A stretch of DNA of 64,000 nucleotides, from NCBI GenBank assembly GCA_031216445.1, contig CM062206.1, forward strand, positions 11,874,501 through 11,938,500, read 5' to 3'. The notes under the pieces were generated by a model. It made no database searches. It worked only from the letters and a program-made list of their open reading frames with translations, and was not told where the DNA came from. A program made the position numbers and the translations under genes. Below are positions 36,001 through 49,361 of the stretch, piece after piece; position 1 is the stretch's first letter; every line of letters starts with the position of its first letter. Source of the stretch: Lateolabrax maculatus (taxonomy: Eukaryota > Chordata > Actinopteri > Acropomatiformes > Lateolabracidae).

Positions 36001-37394
36001 TGCAGGTCACTCTGTCATTTCCTCTACCCACTTTAGCAGGTAATAATCCTGCATTCAATTAGCCTTATCTATTCTAAAAATGACCTTGGCAGCGAAGAGA
36101 TTCAATTAGCAGTCGATATACTGGATGCAAAGGCTACTATGGCAATATGATGACAAATTTAATTCATTGACAAATTTAATTCATTGCCCTGGTTATAGCA
36201 AAAGTCAATTATGGTATGAGTTTATTATTGGCCGAGTTTTCCAAAGCCTGTCAGCCATAAAGCACCTTTGCCCCATTGTTGTTTTAAAATTACCACTAAA
36301 AAATTCAGCCCAGTACTGCCACCTTCTAACATAATCATCCTGTAATATCTATCCAGCCAACTGTGGTTTAGTATGAATAATCTTGGGATGCTCCATGAGG
36401 AATAACAGTTTGGTCAATGATCTGTACAATTTAAGTAACTAAAGTGCAAAACAAACTGTCTATATAGTAATATAATTATATTATATAGAATTATATATTT
36501 GTCTAACAACTATAAAAGAGGGTTACACTTTTGTCAATCATTCTGTAAGATCCTTCCACTTCCTGACACTATTTTGTTGGTCACAACACAAAGTGTTTCT
36601 TGCATTTTACTAATCTAAGCAATCTCTACACTAACTCAATAACACCTTGCTACACAACTAAGAGATGATGAAATCTGGTTCTCTCACTGGAGATCAATAA
36701 ATATCTGAATGAATGTGTTCGTGGCCTGCAGCTTTCCTGTGCAGCGCACTGGATATCAATGCATCCAACCTATCCAAATCAATCAGTGATCAATCTAGCC
36801 CAATGACTAGTTAACAAATGCACCAGTTTTGTAGAGGTCATGACCTTAACCTGCTGGTCACATTTCTTAAATTCAATACACATTTAACCCCAGTGACTTT
36901 GGCAAAAATGTTGACTTTTATAAAAGCTTGTTAACACGTTGCATCCTCATGACTTAACATGCATGAATGTGCCTGGGTGTCGCTGTGTGTATGTTTACAC
37001 TAGTGTTTTGTGTGCTGCGTGTTTGTATTTGTGGATTAAACTGCAGAGCTTAAGTTTGAATAAAAGTCACTGATAAGCAGCAGCACAGCAGACTCAGTAA
37101 ACATCCATAAGCAAAGACAAAGTCTGAGTTTATAAACTCATGTTTGTGCAATTCATGCCAGTGTGTCTAGACTTGGCCCTCTAGTCTTTAAGCTGACATT
37201 GCATTAATGTGTGTGTTTGTATGATTATATTCCCCTGTCTCTACCTCAGCCCTACGGAGCAGCTCTGTCTTAAGGTACACTCCCAGACAAAAGATGAAGG
37301 TCCCGCACATCACTGCCAGCCAGGACATCAGCCACAGGCCCTGGGCCAGACGCACCCGCCGCTGCTGGGTGAACTTCATCTTCAACAGCACCAT
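33057..37394 (-). CDS. rom1: Photoreceptor tetraspanin, peripherin-2/ROM1 family (probable rom1)
   Basis: Exons 37245-37394, 35701-35943, 35144-35331, 34296-34542, 33057-33281 (stop TAG at 33059-33057) give 350 residues. It starts MVLLKMKFTQQRRVRLAQGL and keeps LAQGLWLMSW of the family. Four hydrophobic segments lie near residues 18-40, 60-80, 99-121 and 265-285. The large second extracellular loop carries all seven cysteines at the human PRPH2 numbers 150, 165, 166, 213, 214, 222 and 250, with FRCCGNNNFKDWFEVQWVSN and PFSCCNPASPRPC. These proteins shape the rims of photoreceptor disc membranes as disulphide-linked oligomers. PRPH2 is glycosylated at Asn229; here residue 229 is Asp and no sequon remains at that site, as in unglycosylated ROM1. 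That and the scyl1 neighbourhood favour rom1, although overall the loop looks closer to human PRPH2, so a prph2 paralog is possible. Confidence 0.9.
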
Positions 37395-37699
37395 GGCTCA
37401 CTACCATACACCGCTCACCACAAAGACAGGAGAGAAAGGTAAGAGAGTAGGAAGGAGCTCAGTAAACTCTGGTCAAAAATGGTGTGTCAATCCAGAGGTC
37501 AGTTGCATGTGAATACACAGACCCCAAATAAGTCACAAGAGGGTGGTTTCTATGTTGCAGAAACACAGTGGTCAATCTAGGCCTTGCTCTTGTTGTTTGG
37601 TGGGTTATTAGCAGGTTGAGCTCATCTAAGTTGTTCCAGGTGGAGGGGATAAGCAGGTAGATCCCTTAGATGATAAAGGACACAGTTGACCTCAAAGGA

Positions 37700-38051
37700 T
37701 AATCCAAAAGCTTTCACTTGGATGCTGAAATTGTCCCAAAAAGATGATTTATAATCCAAATCAGTGCAGCAAAACCGTGGAAAAATGTAAGAAAATTGTC
37801 AAATAATGAAATAAGGAAGAAAAGGGATATTCCTTTTCCCAGAGATGGCAAGTTTTCTCCTCAAGTAAATTGGTCACACCGCCGTAGCCCCCCCTTCGAG
37901 TTGAAACCAACGATTTCTTCCTCTTGACGTGCTGTTGTCTTTTGATGGCGCCCCTTTGGGTCTGTGCATTTGCGGCGCCCCCCTAAACCGCTGTACCCAT
38001 GGTTGGAGGACACAGAGACTGGCCAAAGTCGAGAGTTTGGAGCCGTAATCC
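37700..38051 (-). promoter_or_regulatory. Candidate CRX/OTX sites upstream of rom1
   Basis: Three GGATTA motifs on the gene's sense strand (plus-strand TAATCC at 37700-37705, 37752-37757 and 38046-38051) lie 300-660 nt upstream of the start codon, all in one orientation. The most distal sits in a GC-rich patch next to an ATTGG (CCAAT-type) motif at about 38090. GGATTA is the core of CRX/OTX binding sites that drive photoreceptor genes. The transcription start is not identified, so spacing to the promoter is unknown. Confidence 0.4.
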
Positions 38052-38404
38052 CCCTATAGAGTCCGGGGATCCTATTAAAGTCCAGGGGCCAATGGGAAAG
38101 CAGGCCAGTGTCTGATCAGCAAACTTGTTCTGATAGACACTTAGTATGGGAGGGACTATTGGACTATTATGAAAGGTGTCTGTACCTGGAACCCATCAGC
38201 ACAGGCTGAGCACTATGGATGCCTCAGAGACGGAATGGATGAGACTAAATGGTAGCAATATCATGAGATGTGGGTGTGTGGGAATATGAGCAATCAAATT
38301 TGATTTACTGAACGTAAATTAAATACTGAATGTTTTTATTATATAATAAAGAAAGGATACATAGTAAGAGGAGAGAATTACAAATTGAAACGTCACAGAT
38401 TGGC

Positions 38405-38720
38405 CAATGTTCAGTGTTGGAATTACTGGAAGTATTATTTATTTTAGTGAAAGTACCCATACCACAATGCAAAAATACTCCAAGTAAGAATCTTGCAATC
38501 AAAATCCTACTTAAGTGAAAGAACATAAGTATTATCATCTAAACATACTTAGAGCATCAAAAGTAAAAGTACTCATTCTCCAAATCCTCCCTGTGACTGA
38601 TATATTATTATATGTGTATATAATATTATTAGATTTATTGGACTGTAAATACTGATACTTTTAATTAACTCCTTCACCCGACTTACTACTGTAGTCACTG
38701 TACTGGCCTCAACCCAGTTT
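38405..38720 (+). repeat. Dispersed repeat, AGTAAAAGTACTC family, copy 2
   Basis: Contains AATGCAAAAATACTCCAAGT, AATCCTACTTAAGTGAAAGA, ATAAGTATTATCATC and AGTAAAAGTACTCATTCT, matching 8047-8290 in order. Confidence 0.65.
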
Positions 38721-41232
38721 CATAAATTATTCTGTTCCAAGTTAGCAAAGCTAAAAACCTACATTTACAGTATTTATAGCAGTATTTATAACACAAATTT
38801 TATATGACCGTACAATTAATGACAAAAGGAGAAATGAAGGCATCTCTGCCTCAGTTTATGTCTTGAAAAAAAGAGTACACCCCATGTGATCGTTACTTCC
38901 TTTTAGGCAGCCCACATATCCACTGAATAATTTATTGACTGAAATTAAGTGAATATTGTCACTTAAAAGATCACAGGAATTTTGTGGAGGCTGGTTAGGC
39001 AGAAGCTAGTTTGTGAAAAGTGAAAGTAAAACAATGGCGAGGAGAGATATGCTTGATGGGATTATAAACACAGTGCAATAGGGAGGGAGGTTGGTGGGGC
39101 TGGATCAATAGGATTAAACTATTATTAAAAGTATTTATGACAGCTTGAGTCACTGCTATAGTTAGGTTGAAGCCAGTCTTGTGTTTCAGCTCTTACAACA
39201 CACCAAGCTCTCATGTCACATCTATGAATTGTCAATTAATGTTCTTTTATCACACCACCATTAATCACAATTCCAGTGAAGTAACTTAAATAGGGAGATT
39301 GATTGAGAGATTTGCTCCTATTGATACAATGAGCAAACTTGTTCAGCCCTTTAGTGGCCGAAATGGGAATGTTGGTCAGTCCCTCCAACATTTAAAGACA
39401 GATAACTTAACTATTAAAACTACATGGATATTCAAGGCCCTCAGCAAATCATTCTTGGGGATTTTTGAGGGATTTCTTTCTTGCACCAAATTAAGAACAA
39501 ATATAATTTTTTTAGCACAGCTTATATTAAAGCTCTAAGAATAGCAAAGCTGTCTCTATGTTGTTTGTTATATAAAGGGAGATTATTCCTTATGTTGTTT
39601 GAAGTTGACAAGAAGAGAGAGAAGTCATGAATAATGAACAGATGTCTGGGATGTTGCATTAATTTAAGATGCTTATTTTTATTGGTAGAACAGCTGTAAT
39701 GACACAGTTACATATTGAATTGATGTAGACTCGCAGTATTCATAATTGCATAATGCAGAGGCTAAAGTGTACACAGAGGAGAGATGGGGGCTATACCAAT
39801 TAAAATAACATTAATATGTTGCACTCTATCAAATCTACATTGTCACAATACCTTCACATAATTAAAACTTCATGTCCCCTAACTTAAAACACCTACCCCA
39901 TAATATTTCAAAAAGGAACGGCCACCACATTTAATTCATCTTATACACAGTCAACAAATATTTACAAAAATCTCTGGATGTACAGTCATACATTTTACAT
40001 TTTTGTACTAACTTAAAATTATATTTCACATAAATAAGCAAATCATTTTAAAATGTTAACTTTATATCAGTTTAAGAGCAGTTTTCTTTGATCTGTTCTG
40101 AACATCAGTTACCAGTCTGCTTCCTACAGTTAGTTATTTTTCACAAATATACAGTACGAACAATAAAAATTAACAATGGTAAAGAAACACAAATAAAAAA
40201 AGCAGAAAAAACCGTAAGAGGTATTTCTGCCTGGTTAAATCATTTCTAATAAAAGTAGAAATAAAATCTCTTTCATTGCTATGGACAACAGGTTGTATTT
40301 AAAGATGACTCTTACTGAAGAGTGTGAGAGCAAATGCATTTCTTCAAGAGGTAAGTGGGTCTCTAAGCATTCGAGTGGATTTGAAAAGGTTGTTATCTTC
40401 ATTCTTCAGGTAGTTACATCAGTCTTTGCCATTCAACAGCCATTAATTATATTATACCAACAGCCACCTCACATAAGTGCACAATTAACAGAAGTCCTTG
40501 ATGTCTCCTACGTTTATTGTACTAATAGGTCTAAAAGGTCAGCTGTAGCTGTTGAGCAAACTACTGAAATAAAGAGTAGTTTTCTATCTAAAGAAATTAT
40601 ATGTTTGTCTTCAAAAACACTTTTTTAAAAGGTTATTTTTTACATCAACTTGAAGTCTATTATTACAAACAATAATGTCTGGGTTTTTTTTTTTTGTCAC
40701 TTCAGTTCTTAACAGCGACACCTATCTAAGCACAGAGGCCATTTTGATTCTCACTACTGTTTACAGTGACAATGGAGACTTTGTATACAGATTACATTTT
40801 GTGTGATCAACATGGGTACAGGGTAACAGGAAAGGAAAATACATAGTAATTACACATTTTTAAAATTACCACTTAAATATATTTATAAAGCATTCTTAGA
40901 AATATAATTATTTAATCCATTCACTGCAAGGTTAAAAGTTTTTTTTTCTCTGAATGTAAATATCTTCCCTGTGTGGTTCTTTTTGTGTGTGTGTGAAAAC
41001 CTTTTACAGCCAATTTTGCCCATATTTAGAAGAATTTCCATCCTTTTCCTCTAGGGATTCTGGTTTAGAAAATGCTTTGAGCAACTAAAAGTACATTATA
41101 TACAAACCAAAAATTATTTTCTCAGGATACAATGTTTACATATGACACCAATGACATATATGAATAAATACATATTTCAATGCAATAAAATTAGAATATA
41201 CATTCATTCTGTCATGTTGTTCAAGGAAATTT

Positions 41233-44200
41233 TCACTCTTCAAGTTTGCCTGATTGTTCCGCTCCTCCCGCCCACTCCCGACCACCCTGCTGCTCCTTCC
41301 CTCCACCCGCCCCCGTATGGCCCTGCAGCTGCTGTATGAACTCATTCAGGATCTGCTGGGCTGACATAGAGGTCACATCCACAGCGTCCTGCTCCAAAAG
41401 TGTTACCTTTACCTCCCCCTTCCCACCCCAGCTGTCACCTCCCACATGGGCCTGCTGTAGGTTTGGTGGGCTGTCAGCATGGTTTGTGCCCAGCAGAGGC
41501 TGCTGTTGGCTTTGGGGATAGAGAGGTTGTGGTCTGGCAGCGTAACTGGCAGCCATTTTCTTATAGATAGCAGTGCTGATGTCAGCCACAGAGAAAGGTG
41601 GGCTGTGGCTGGATTCGTGCTGGCCTGACGGACTGCCATCAGTTCCTGTTGTCAACACCCCCTGTTTAAATGGCATGAAGGCTGTGACCCTCTGCACACC
41701 GGCTTCTGATTTCGCCAACCAATCACATGCTGCCTCCTGGCCATCTGCTTGTGGAGAGGTTGTCAGAAGCTTCTGTGTGGCGTCAGCTGAATCAAAGTGC
41801 TTCTCCAATAACTCCTTTATCAAACACGGCACCTGAGGTTGAGACACCAAACACAAACATTAATTTAATCCATGCAGAAGAAGAAGAAAGATCACACTGT
41901 AAATATTTTCTATATTGGGTCTCATTCAGTTGTGATTACGTCGCATGTCTTGAAATACTTTGACCTACAGTGTCATTGCAGGGGTGGAGTGCAATCTCAA
42001 TTACAACACTGGACACAGGTCCCGTCACATGGATGGAATTGTTTTCTTGTACAGAGGAACAGATTATAAGACGCTGGACCCCTGGACGCAGACACATCAG
42101 AGGCCCCCCTCGTACCTATCTGTGCTCTACATCGCTCCAGGTTGTTCTGCATCTTTTTAGCAACATTTTGCAGGTTAACCACATGTAATGCTGTTAGTTG
42201 AAAACTGCCAGTGGTAGAAAGTAGAAAGTGCAGCAAGTAGTACTTGTATTTTACTTGAATATTTCCATTTCATGATCTCAGAGGGAAATATTGTACTCGA
42301 AAAATGGTAACCTTGTCAAATACAACACGAGGAGGACTAAACCAGTGATTCCCAACCTTTTTGACTTGTGACCTCTTAAAAAGAAGCAGCATCTGGTAGT
42401 GGCTCCTTATAAGCCTTATGAGTCAGATATATCTTGTGGCCCTTAGGAGGGGGCCAACCCCCATGTTGAGAACCACTGCACTAAACTACCTCACTGTATA
42501 TATAGTTACTTACATATATTTCAAACTAGCTCCACCTCAACCAGCTACAACAGTAAAATGCTGCTTACACATTGACGCATCAGTATTAACATTTTGAACT
42601 TTAGTATTTTGAACATCCACAATGACAGTGGTCTCCCTAAATATTATTCAGAATTCCATATAGTACAAGATATTTAGAAAATGTGCAGATTATGTATTTG
42701 ATTCTATTTTTAAAGTGGAGCTAATCTATCTATATTTGAATTGTTTACTTATTTGAATGTAAGATTACAGTTGTTTATGTAAACTCTGTGCAGCTGTTTC
42801 ATGTATAAGAAAAAGAAAAATATAGGCTAAAATAAATCAGATATAGATTAATACCACCAGGTACTCAATGTTATAGGATCAGGAGCAAAGCTCCTGAACT
42901 CTTGGGTCCCAAGGCCTGTGGCCAGTAGGCCCATTCAATAATTAATTCATACTTTGAGACACATTAGTAGAAAAATCAAGGCACACAAACAATTTATTTA
43001 ATGATGATGATTACTTTATCATTGTAACTTGAGTATGAGAAGGCTCAAATTGAGATGAGAGGAGCAGAAGGCTTAAACAAATGCACAGTTGCAAACAAAC
43101 CTGTGTTTGAAACATAGCTTTTTGTGAAAATGGCGACACGGGGTGATGTGGTTTCCTAATATTACATTTCAAATATTGAAGTGACCTGCCTAGCCAGGAT
43201 TAAAGAAGACCGATCCATCCCAATAATATATCTAGTAAAATGTTTGTCATCTGTTGAAATCTAGTGTAGGTGGAAGTGTGCATGGATGTCCTGTAGATGG
43301 CACTGTGCTCACATTAATGTTCTCTAGGGCTGCAATGGTCCTGTGGGCGTCCTCCAACTCTGCACTCAGCTGGGACACACGGTTTAGTAGGTACTTCCTC
43401 TCACTGCTCAGGCTCTCTGACTGCACAGAAACCAAGACACACAATAAGGTGACATGAACGTGAAAGTGAGACAAGATCCTTTTTTTTATCATTGTGCTTA
43501 TGGCTACCCCAATCTTATCTCCATGCAGGCTTTCTCACCGCTATATGTAGGTGTTCCCCCAGCAGATTATTGGCCTGCTTGGTCCCAGTGTGGGTCTCTA
43601 GAAGGCTATAAGACACAGAGAACCATAGAAGAAAGAAGAAGAAAAGACAACAATAAAAACTGGATGCTGTGATAACTATTACTCGTATTATTTTTACACG
43701 CACCACTCTATCACTACGTCATTATATGTGATCTGGGGTAGACAGTTGTTTGTAAGGCCAAGTGGCAGCCACACGCTCTCCTAACAACTGACACCAAACT
43801 GGAGCTCAGTGTGAGGTGACCAGTCACTCCAGTTGCTCCAGTCTGTTGAAGAATGTGCGGTATGTGCCTGGTGGGCTGCAGCAGTTGTTTGGTGATAAAT
43901 ACAGGCTTGACAGGGCTTGGGTCAGAGCGAGACTCTCACTGGTGAGTGTGAAGGGAAAGGACAGATGCCTTGAGTCCCACTCTCTCTGTTGGCCAGGGAA
44001 AAGGGGTCACTGCAGAACCAAAACACCAACAGAAATACACGAGGGAGAATGTGTGGCCTTCATCCAGTATGTTCCATGGATCAATTAATCTATAGACACT
44101 GTTATGTAAAGCTATAGGTTGACTTGATGGATTTTTATTGATTACAAGTGGCTGTGGAGTCAATATGTGTGCACACATCACACCAGTTCATGCTCATAAA

Positions 44201-47200
44201 GAAACATGATGTCTTTGATGTACATACTACATGTGGAGAAGATATTTTCCTATACCATGTAATCTTCAATATTTATTTGTGCATACAAGTCATAGGGTAT
44301 TAGCAATGTTAATTCAGCATACATGTTGAATTTTGTGCCGTTTATGATCACAAACCTTTTATATTTCTCTTTGACATGGCTTAGCTCGTCCCTGGTCCTC
44401 TGCAGCTCCGATTCCAGGCTCTCGATGCAAACCACAGTCTGCAATAAGTTCTGGTGAAGATCTGCATTCTCCTCCTGCAGCACCCTGAACACAGAGGAAT
44501 AAAGGGAGGTGGAGTTTTGTCACAGAATATACTGATCCTCGAGAGTGTCTGGAAGTGTTGCCTTGTTGGATCTGGACCAATATTTTCAAACATTTTCTCA
44601 AGCCAGTTTTTGGAAGTATTAACCTCAAGAACCATTCAACGTTAGGTCTTCTCTCCTATGCCTCCATTTTATGAATCTATTAAGGCACTCTGTTTTTTGT
44701 GTTTTGATTTATTTATTTTGAACTAGAAAAATCCATTTGTGATGCAACATTCATCTCTAAACCAATGTCAGTGAGCTGTATTTTAGCTCAAGAGCTAGGT
44801 CTGGTAATCAGCAATTCAGCATGTACATTTTTTAATACAAAATATCAAAGACCCAAGATTGCTTATATATAATTATCTGTGCGCATTTCACAGGTGCATC
44901 AGCCAAAAAGAGGAATAGTCTAAAAAGACTGCATCAATGGACATGTGTATTATGTATTAAATATAGGAGGGTGACATATTACTTTTGATATGAAAACTAA
45001 GATTTAGTAATTTAAAAGTTAAAAGTCCTTTTTTATTTGGTGCTCATGTTATTTAGTTAGTTTCTCTGTCACATATACTTATAATTACTTACAACACAGA
45101 GATGGTTATATAAAGGAGTTCCATAACTACACTGTTAATACAGGAGTGAGAGAGGACGCTCTTGAGTGCAATCAATAACCACTGACCCATCACAAGCTAG
45201 ACAGAGAGAGAACAGAACGTGAAATTTATGAAAAGCTGTACTCTAATGTGAAGTGGGCAGACAGAAAGTATATTGCACACTTACTGGAGATGGTCGGCAT
45301 CACCCAGTGTGTCCTAGAAAAAGAACAGAAGAAGATAAGAGATCATTTAATATTACTCATAAGGGACAGGAGACTTTAGGTAATTTAGGATATAATACTG
45401 TAATACTAGTTGACTTTTCATACAGCGCATCATGCAGGGTAATCCATAGGTATTTGGACAGTCTTGTTTTGGCACTGTAATTGAAAATGAAACAATGACA
45501 TTCAGCTTTAACTTGCTGGTATTTACATACACCTTCAATGACTGTTCATGGGTGGCAAGTTTTTCATTGTTCAGCCAACATGAATGTGAACACTCCCTTA
45601 CTGAAAATCAGAACTTCAACCTCATAGTTTCATTTGAGTTCCAGTGTGCTGGAGCAGAGCCAAGACAATTAAAAACACATCACTGCCCAAATACAACCTG
45701 CACTGCAGATATGTACTGTAAGCATGCAAACTGGAACTTTCGAACAAAACCATTTAAAGTTGCTGGTTCGACAACATGGCAAAAATAGCAGTTCAGGACT
45801 GATTCCAGGCTTGGTGCTATAGGTAAAAAATATATATAAAGGACAATGAATAGTAAGAATAAACACATTACATCCAACCTTCTGTCCATTTATTTTTTTA
45901 TACACACTTATTACTGTCCAAGGTTACAGGAGATGGATCCTTGCCCAGTACGCATTGTGTAAAAGGCAGAATACACCCAGGATGAGTTGTCAGTCCATTA
46001 CAGTGGCCTTGACAGATTGAATAAAGTATTGAGTTATGGCAGCCCTGCGCTCGGAAATGGCCTCTACTAGAATCGATTAGTTCTTTGAAGCTAAACTGCA
46101 GCAGGGATTTGCCCCTTTGTATGTGTGTGTGTGATTTTGTACGTGTATGTGTGAATGCACTGAACCTTAACTTGACAAGACAAACTCTGTGAGACCAAAT
46201 CCTTCACAGCGACCACATGGAAAAAGTCAATGTTATGCAATGTTGTGTGTTTTTATTAGTACATAAGAGTGTTAGCCTGAGCAGATTCTTACATAAGAGC
46301 AATGTGATACTTGGTCTTATCCAACCAACTCACTCTCGCATTCTGCTTAGTGCTGGCTGCTAGTGTGAGCTAGTGTGAGAGATTTGTCTCAGTGGATGTG
46401 TGATGTGTATTGTTAAGTTCTCTGCCTACACAGTTGATTCATAGAAACATACAGTAGCTCAGGGCTGATGCTTGAAAACAATGACACCATTTAAATGGTA
46501 AATCGGGTTGTTTCAGAGGGAGCTTCCCCTAAAAGCACAGGACTATCATCTGCTGCATTGCCGAAGAATGACTCAGCTTGCAATGCGTAGTGTTCGACAC
46601 GTCCCACACAGCCTGTGACTCAGCTATACTTTCTCTGCAAGAGAGGAGCAACACATTTATTATGCTTAGCCTGTTCTTTCTACACAGATATAGCTTCCCT
46701 TCAGTCCAGTGCTGTGGCTTTAGAAGTCTTATCATTGACTCGTTTTACAATTAGACATGATTCATCTTGCCCACCAGCTTTCTTGAGTCTGACTCACAAT
46801 ATGACCCAAATACATTATCCACAGAATATAAATGGTTATGGTAGCATACAATGTTAGATAAAGAGGTCATGTTGCGATGACTTATGACTTATTTCCGCTT
46901 TGATCCTCAAAGATTGGCAAATGATAGTAGAGACACAAGCTTGTTGTGTTGATATGTATATGAATATGTTTTCAATCATGATGCTATCAACCAAAACCTA
47001 TTTTTATGAATCATTCCTGCCCTTAAGGGTAGTGATTGTCAGTAGACAAGCTTATAACATTATTATAATGACAAATGGTATATGTGTTTAAAACATTTTA
47101 ACCATTATGTGAACAACCAAAACATGTTCTCATTCATGTTCTCTGACTATTCTAAACTGAAATATGTGCTCTGTACTAATAACATTTCACTTTCAGATTC

Positions 47201-49361
47201 ATGATCTTAGACCTGAAATCTCCCTTTACTCCTGTCTTTCCTGTCTCAACACTAAAATAAAATAAACTCACCCTGCGTTGTGTAGGGTGCCCCACATGCT
47301 GTGACTGGTGTCGACCACTCTGCTCAGAGCTGTGACTGGTAGCTGTGGAGGCTGTGTCTCTGGCCCTCGGTGAATCAGATTTTGTGGATGAAGACTCAGA
47401 TCCGATGCCTGGTCCGATGCCCTGGGCTGAGGACGGAGGGGAGCAGGCGGGCCCTCGGTGCCCGGGGCGAGGGTGCGCCTGTTGAGGCGGGTGCTGAGGG
47501 AAGTGTTGGGAATGTTGACTGTGGGAGGCAGTGGGCTGCGGTTTGCGGTGGTGGCGTTGTTTGGGCTGGCTGGGTTCAGGGCTGGTGCTGGTGCCGTCTG
47601 TAAGATATCTACCATATCTGTCCCCTGACACTGAGCCCCCAGTGGGCGACGGCCTCCTGTCTTTACGGCTGCTTCCAGGGTTAGTAGTGTGGCTGGGAGA
47701 GTGGGGGTAGTGATGAGGCGGGGGGCTACCGTGGTAGTTCTTGGCTGCATACGAGACTAGTTTGTCTGGATTGGAGCAGTCCGAGTGTTTCTGAGAGCTG
47801 CTGCGAGCTGCTTTCTCCTGTCTGCTGTGCTGTTTCGGATGCTGCTCCCTCTCCTCCCCTGAGCTCTCTCTGTGCTTCTTGGGTGGGAGCTGAGGCTTGA
47901 CTGGGCCAGGTGTTTGGGCTGGGGCAGGTGTCTTCCCAGTAGTTTTATTACTGTTCACACCCAAGACGGTGAGATGCGACGGACTCATAACCTGTTTTGT
48001 AATCTCATCCAGAAAGGCAGAGAATTGCAACTTTCCCTGAACAAAATTTGTCCTGGCTTGCTCTATCTCAACCTGAGTGATCCCTTTTCCCTTCTGTCCA
48101 CTGGGATCTTGTCCATTGGAAACTCTGGGGGACAGCACCTCCATCGACTTTGCCTTGCGAATGTCAGGGATGTGAGGGTGCTTGTTTTTGAGGATGCCTT
48201 TGGTGGGTAGCTGGCTGGAGGACACTGCTCTCTTGGGGCCCCTGGAGACCCCTAACATAATGTCCTCCTGACTGAAAGCCAGGCTTCGGTTCAAACTAGC
48301 TGTCTTATACAGAGGTCCATAGTTTATGCGCGGTACCCTGGATTGTTCTCCTCCAACATCACTTTCAATACCCTGCAGAAGGGCTTCATCACTTCTGCTG
48401 TGACCTCTGTCCAGAGAAGAAAAACCATGCTTTCCCCTTTTTTGAGTGGTTCCTGGTGACTCACTACAAACACTGCCAGTGTTGCCATGTTTGATGGTGG
48501 CAAAAACAATGGGCTCGCTTACGTCCTCTTCCCTGAAGCCTCTGCGCACATCTGCAATGTTAGAGCAGGACAGGGAATGCTGTGGCTGCTCAGCATGACG
48601 AAGAGAGAAGGCATCATTCGCACTCGCCTCTGTGTACCAGGAGGAAAAAGAGGAGGAGGAAGACGAGGAAGAGAGGGAAGAGGAAGAGGCCCTGGAGAGA
48701 GTTACATGTGTTTTGTGGTTGAAAAGTATCTCATCCTCTTCGCTGTGGTGAAATTGCTTGGTTTGAGGACGACTGTGAGCCTCTTGATGTGGGTTGTTGT
48801 GGAGATAGTGACCATGTTGATGGTGACGGTGATGCCCTTGGCTTTCATCTGTATTTCTGTCTGTGTCATCAAACATTGTGTACCTACAACACAAACACAC
48901 AGGAATATGAGCAACTTTAATGATGCTTCTGCACCAATCAGTATTAGATGTGCACATACATAACTGTAAATACAGCAATACTGCACATGTATAATCTGTC
49001 TATTTGGTTACAAATGCAAACACTTTCATATATAGCTTTAAATGCAAATTTCAGGATGTATGTTCTTAATACCTCTTCCATTAGACATGAACTGGAATGA
49101 TGCATCCTACCTTTGTGACTGAGGTTCTTGGTGATGGTGAGGGTGGTGGTGATGGTGCTTCCGCTGCTTCATGTCGTCCGGGCCAGAAGGGCTGTGAACA
49201 GGCTTAAAAAACTTCTCCATCACCTGTCTCTTCCCTGGTAGTAGGCTGTGGAGGCCGTCCTGGTTGGGTTGGCTCGACAAGGGGCACTGATAGTGATCCG
49301 TGTTGGTACCCAGTTGTTTCCTCTGCTCTACAGCTCTAGTTTTTTTTTTTCCTCCGGACAA
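41233..49361 (-). CDS. Unidentified His/Ser/Pro-rich scaffold with a short coiled coil (TJAP1/BEGAIN-like layout)
   Basis: Exons 49111-49361, 47272-48883, 45285-45313, 44356-44484, 43539-43605, 43313-43420, 41233-41832 join in phase to 2796 nt (931 residues, stop TGA at 41235-41233). Residues 1-83 include HHHHH (69-73) and HHH (75-77). The 1612-nt exon (about 84-621) has a second His-rich run (HHRHHQHGHYLHNN), poly-Ser, LPTKGILKNKHPHIPDIRKA and a Pro/His/Gln-rich tail. Residues 622-732 form a coiled coil (LQEENADLHQNLLQTVVCIE, then TRDELSHVKEKYKSLLETHT, then ERKYLLNRVSQLSAELEDAH). After it comes VPCLIKELLEKHFDSAD. Coil order followed by a CxxxxxxxxxxKH(F/L)xS helix resembles TJAP1 and BEGAIN as I remember them, but I cannot name the gene. 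The start ATG at 49361 is the first in frame; Met48 (MEKFFKP) is an alternative. Confidence 0.78.
42225..42590 (+). repeat. Dispersed teleost repeat, GAACCACTGCACT family, copy 2
   Basis: TTGAGAACCACTGCACTAAA and ACTAGCTCCACCTCAACCAG followed by CTACAACAG match 4540-4895; its 5' part has AGTACTTGTATTTTACTTGA and AGGGAAATATTGTAC. It lies in the last intron of the coiled-coil gene. Confidence 0.65.

Larger units (their letters stand above)
37395..41232. other. Intergenic: rom1 upstream region and 3' flank of the coiled-coil gene
   Basis: Besides the candidate rom1 control region (37700-38110) and a dispersed repeat (38405-38720), this 3.8-kb stretch shows no coding potential. 39840-41232 is AT-rich and probably includes the 3' UTR of the gene ending at 41233. 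Confidence 0.5.

Noticed and set aside
47176..48978. 600-codon minus-strand frame taken as a single-exon gene
   Set aside because: Its ends run through an acceptor (48883/48884) and a donor (47272/47271); the true exon is 47272-48883 and joins others in phase.
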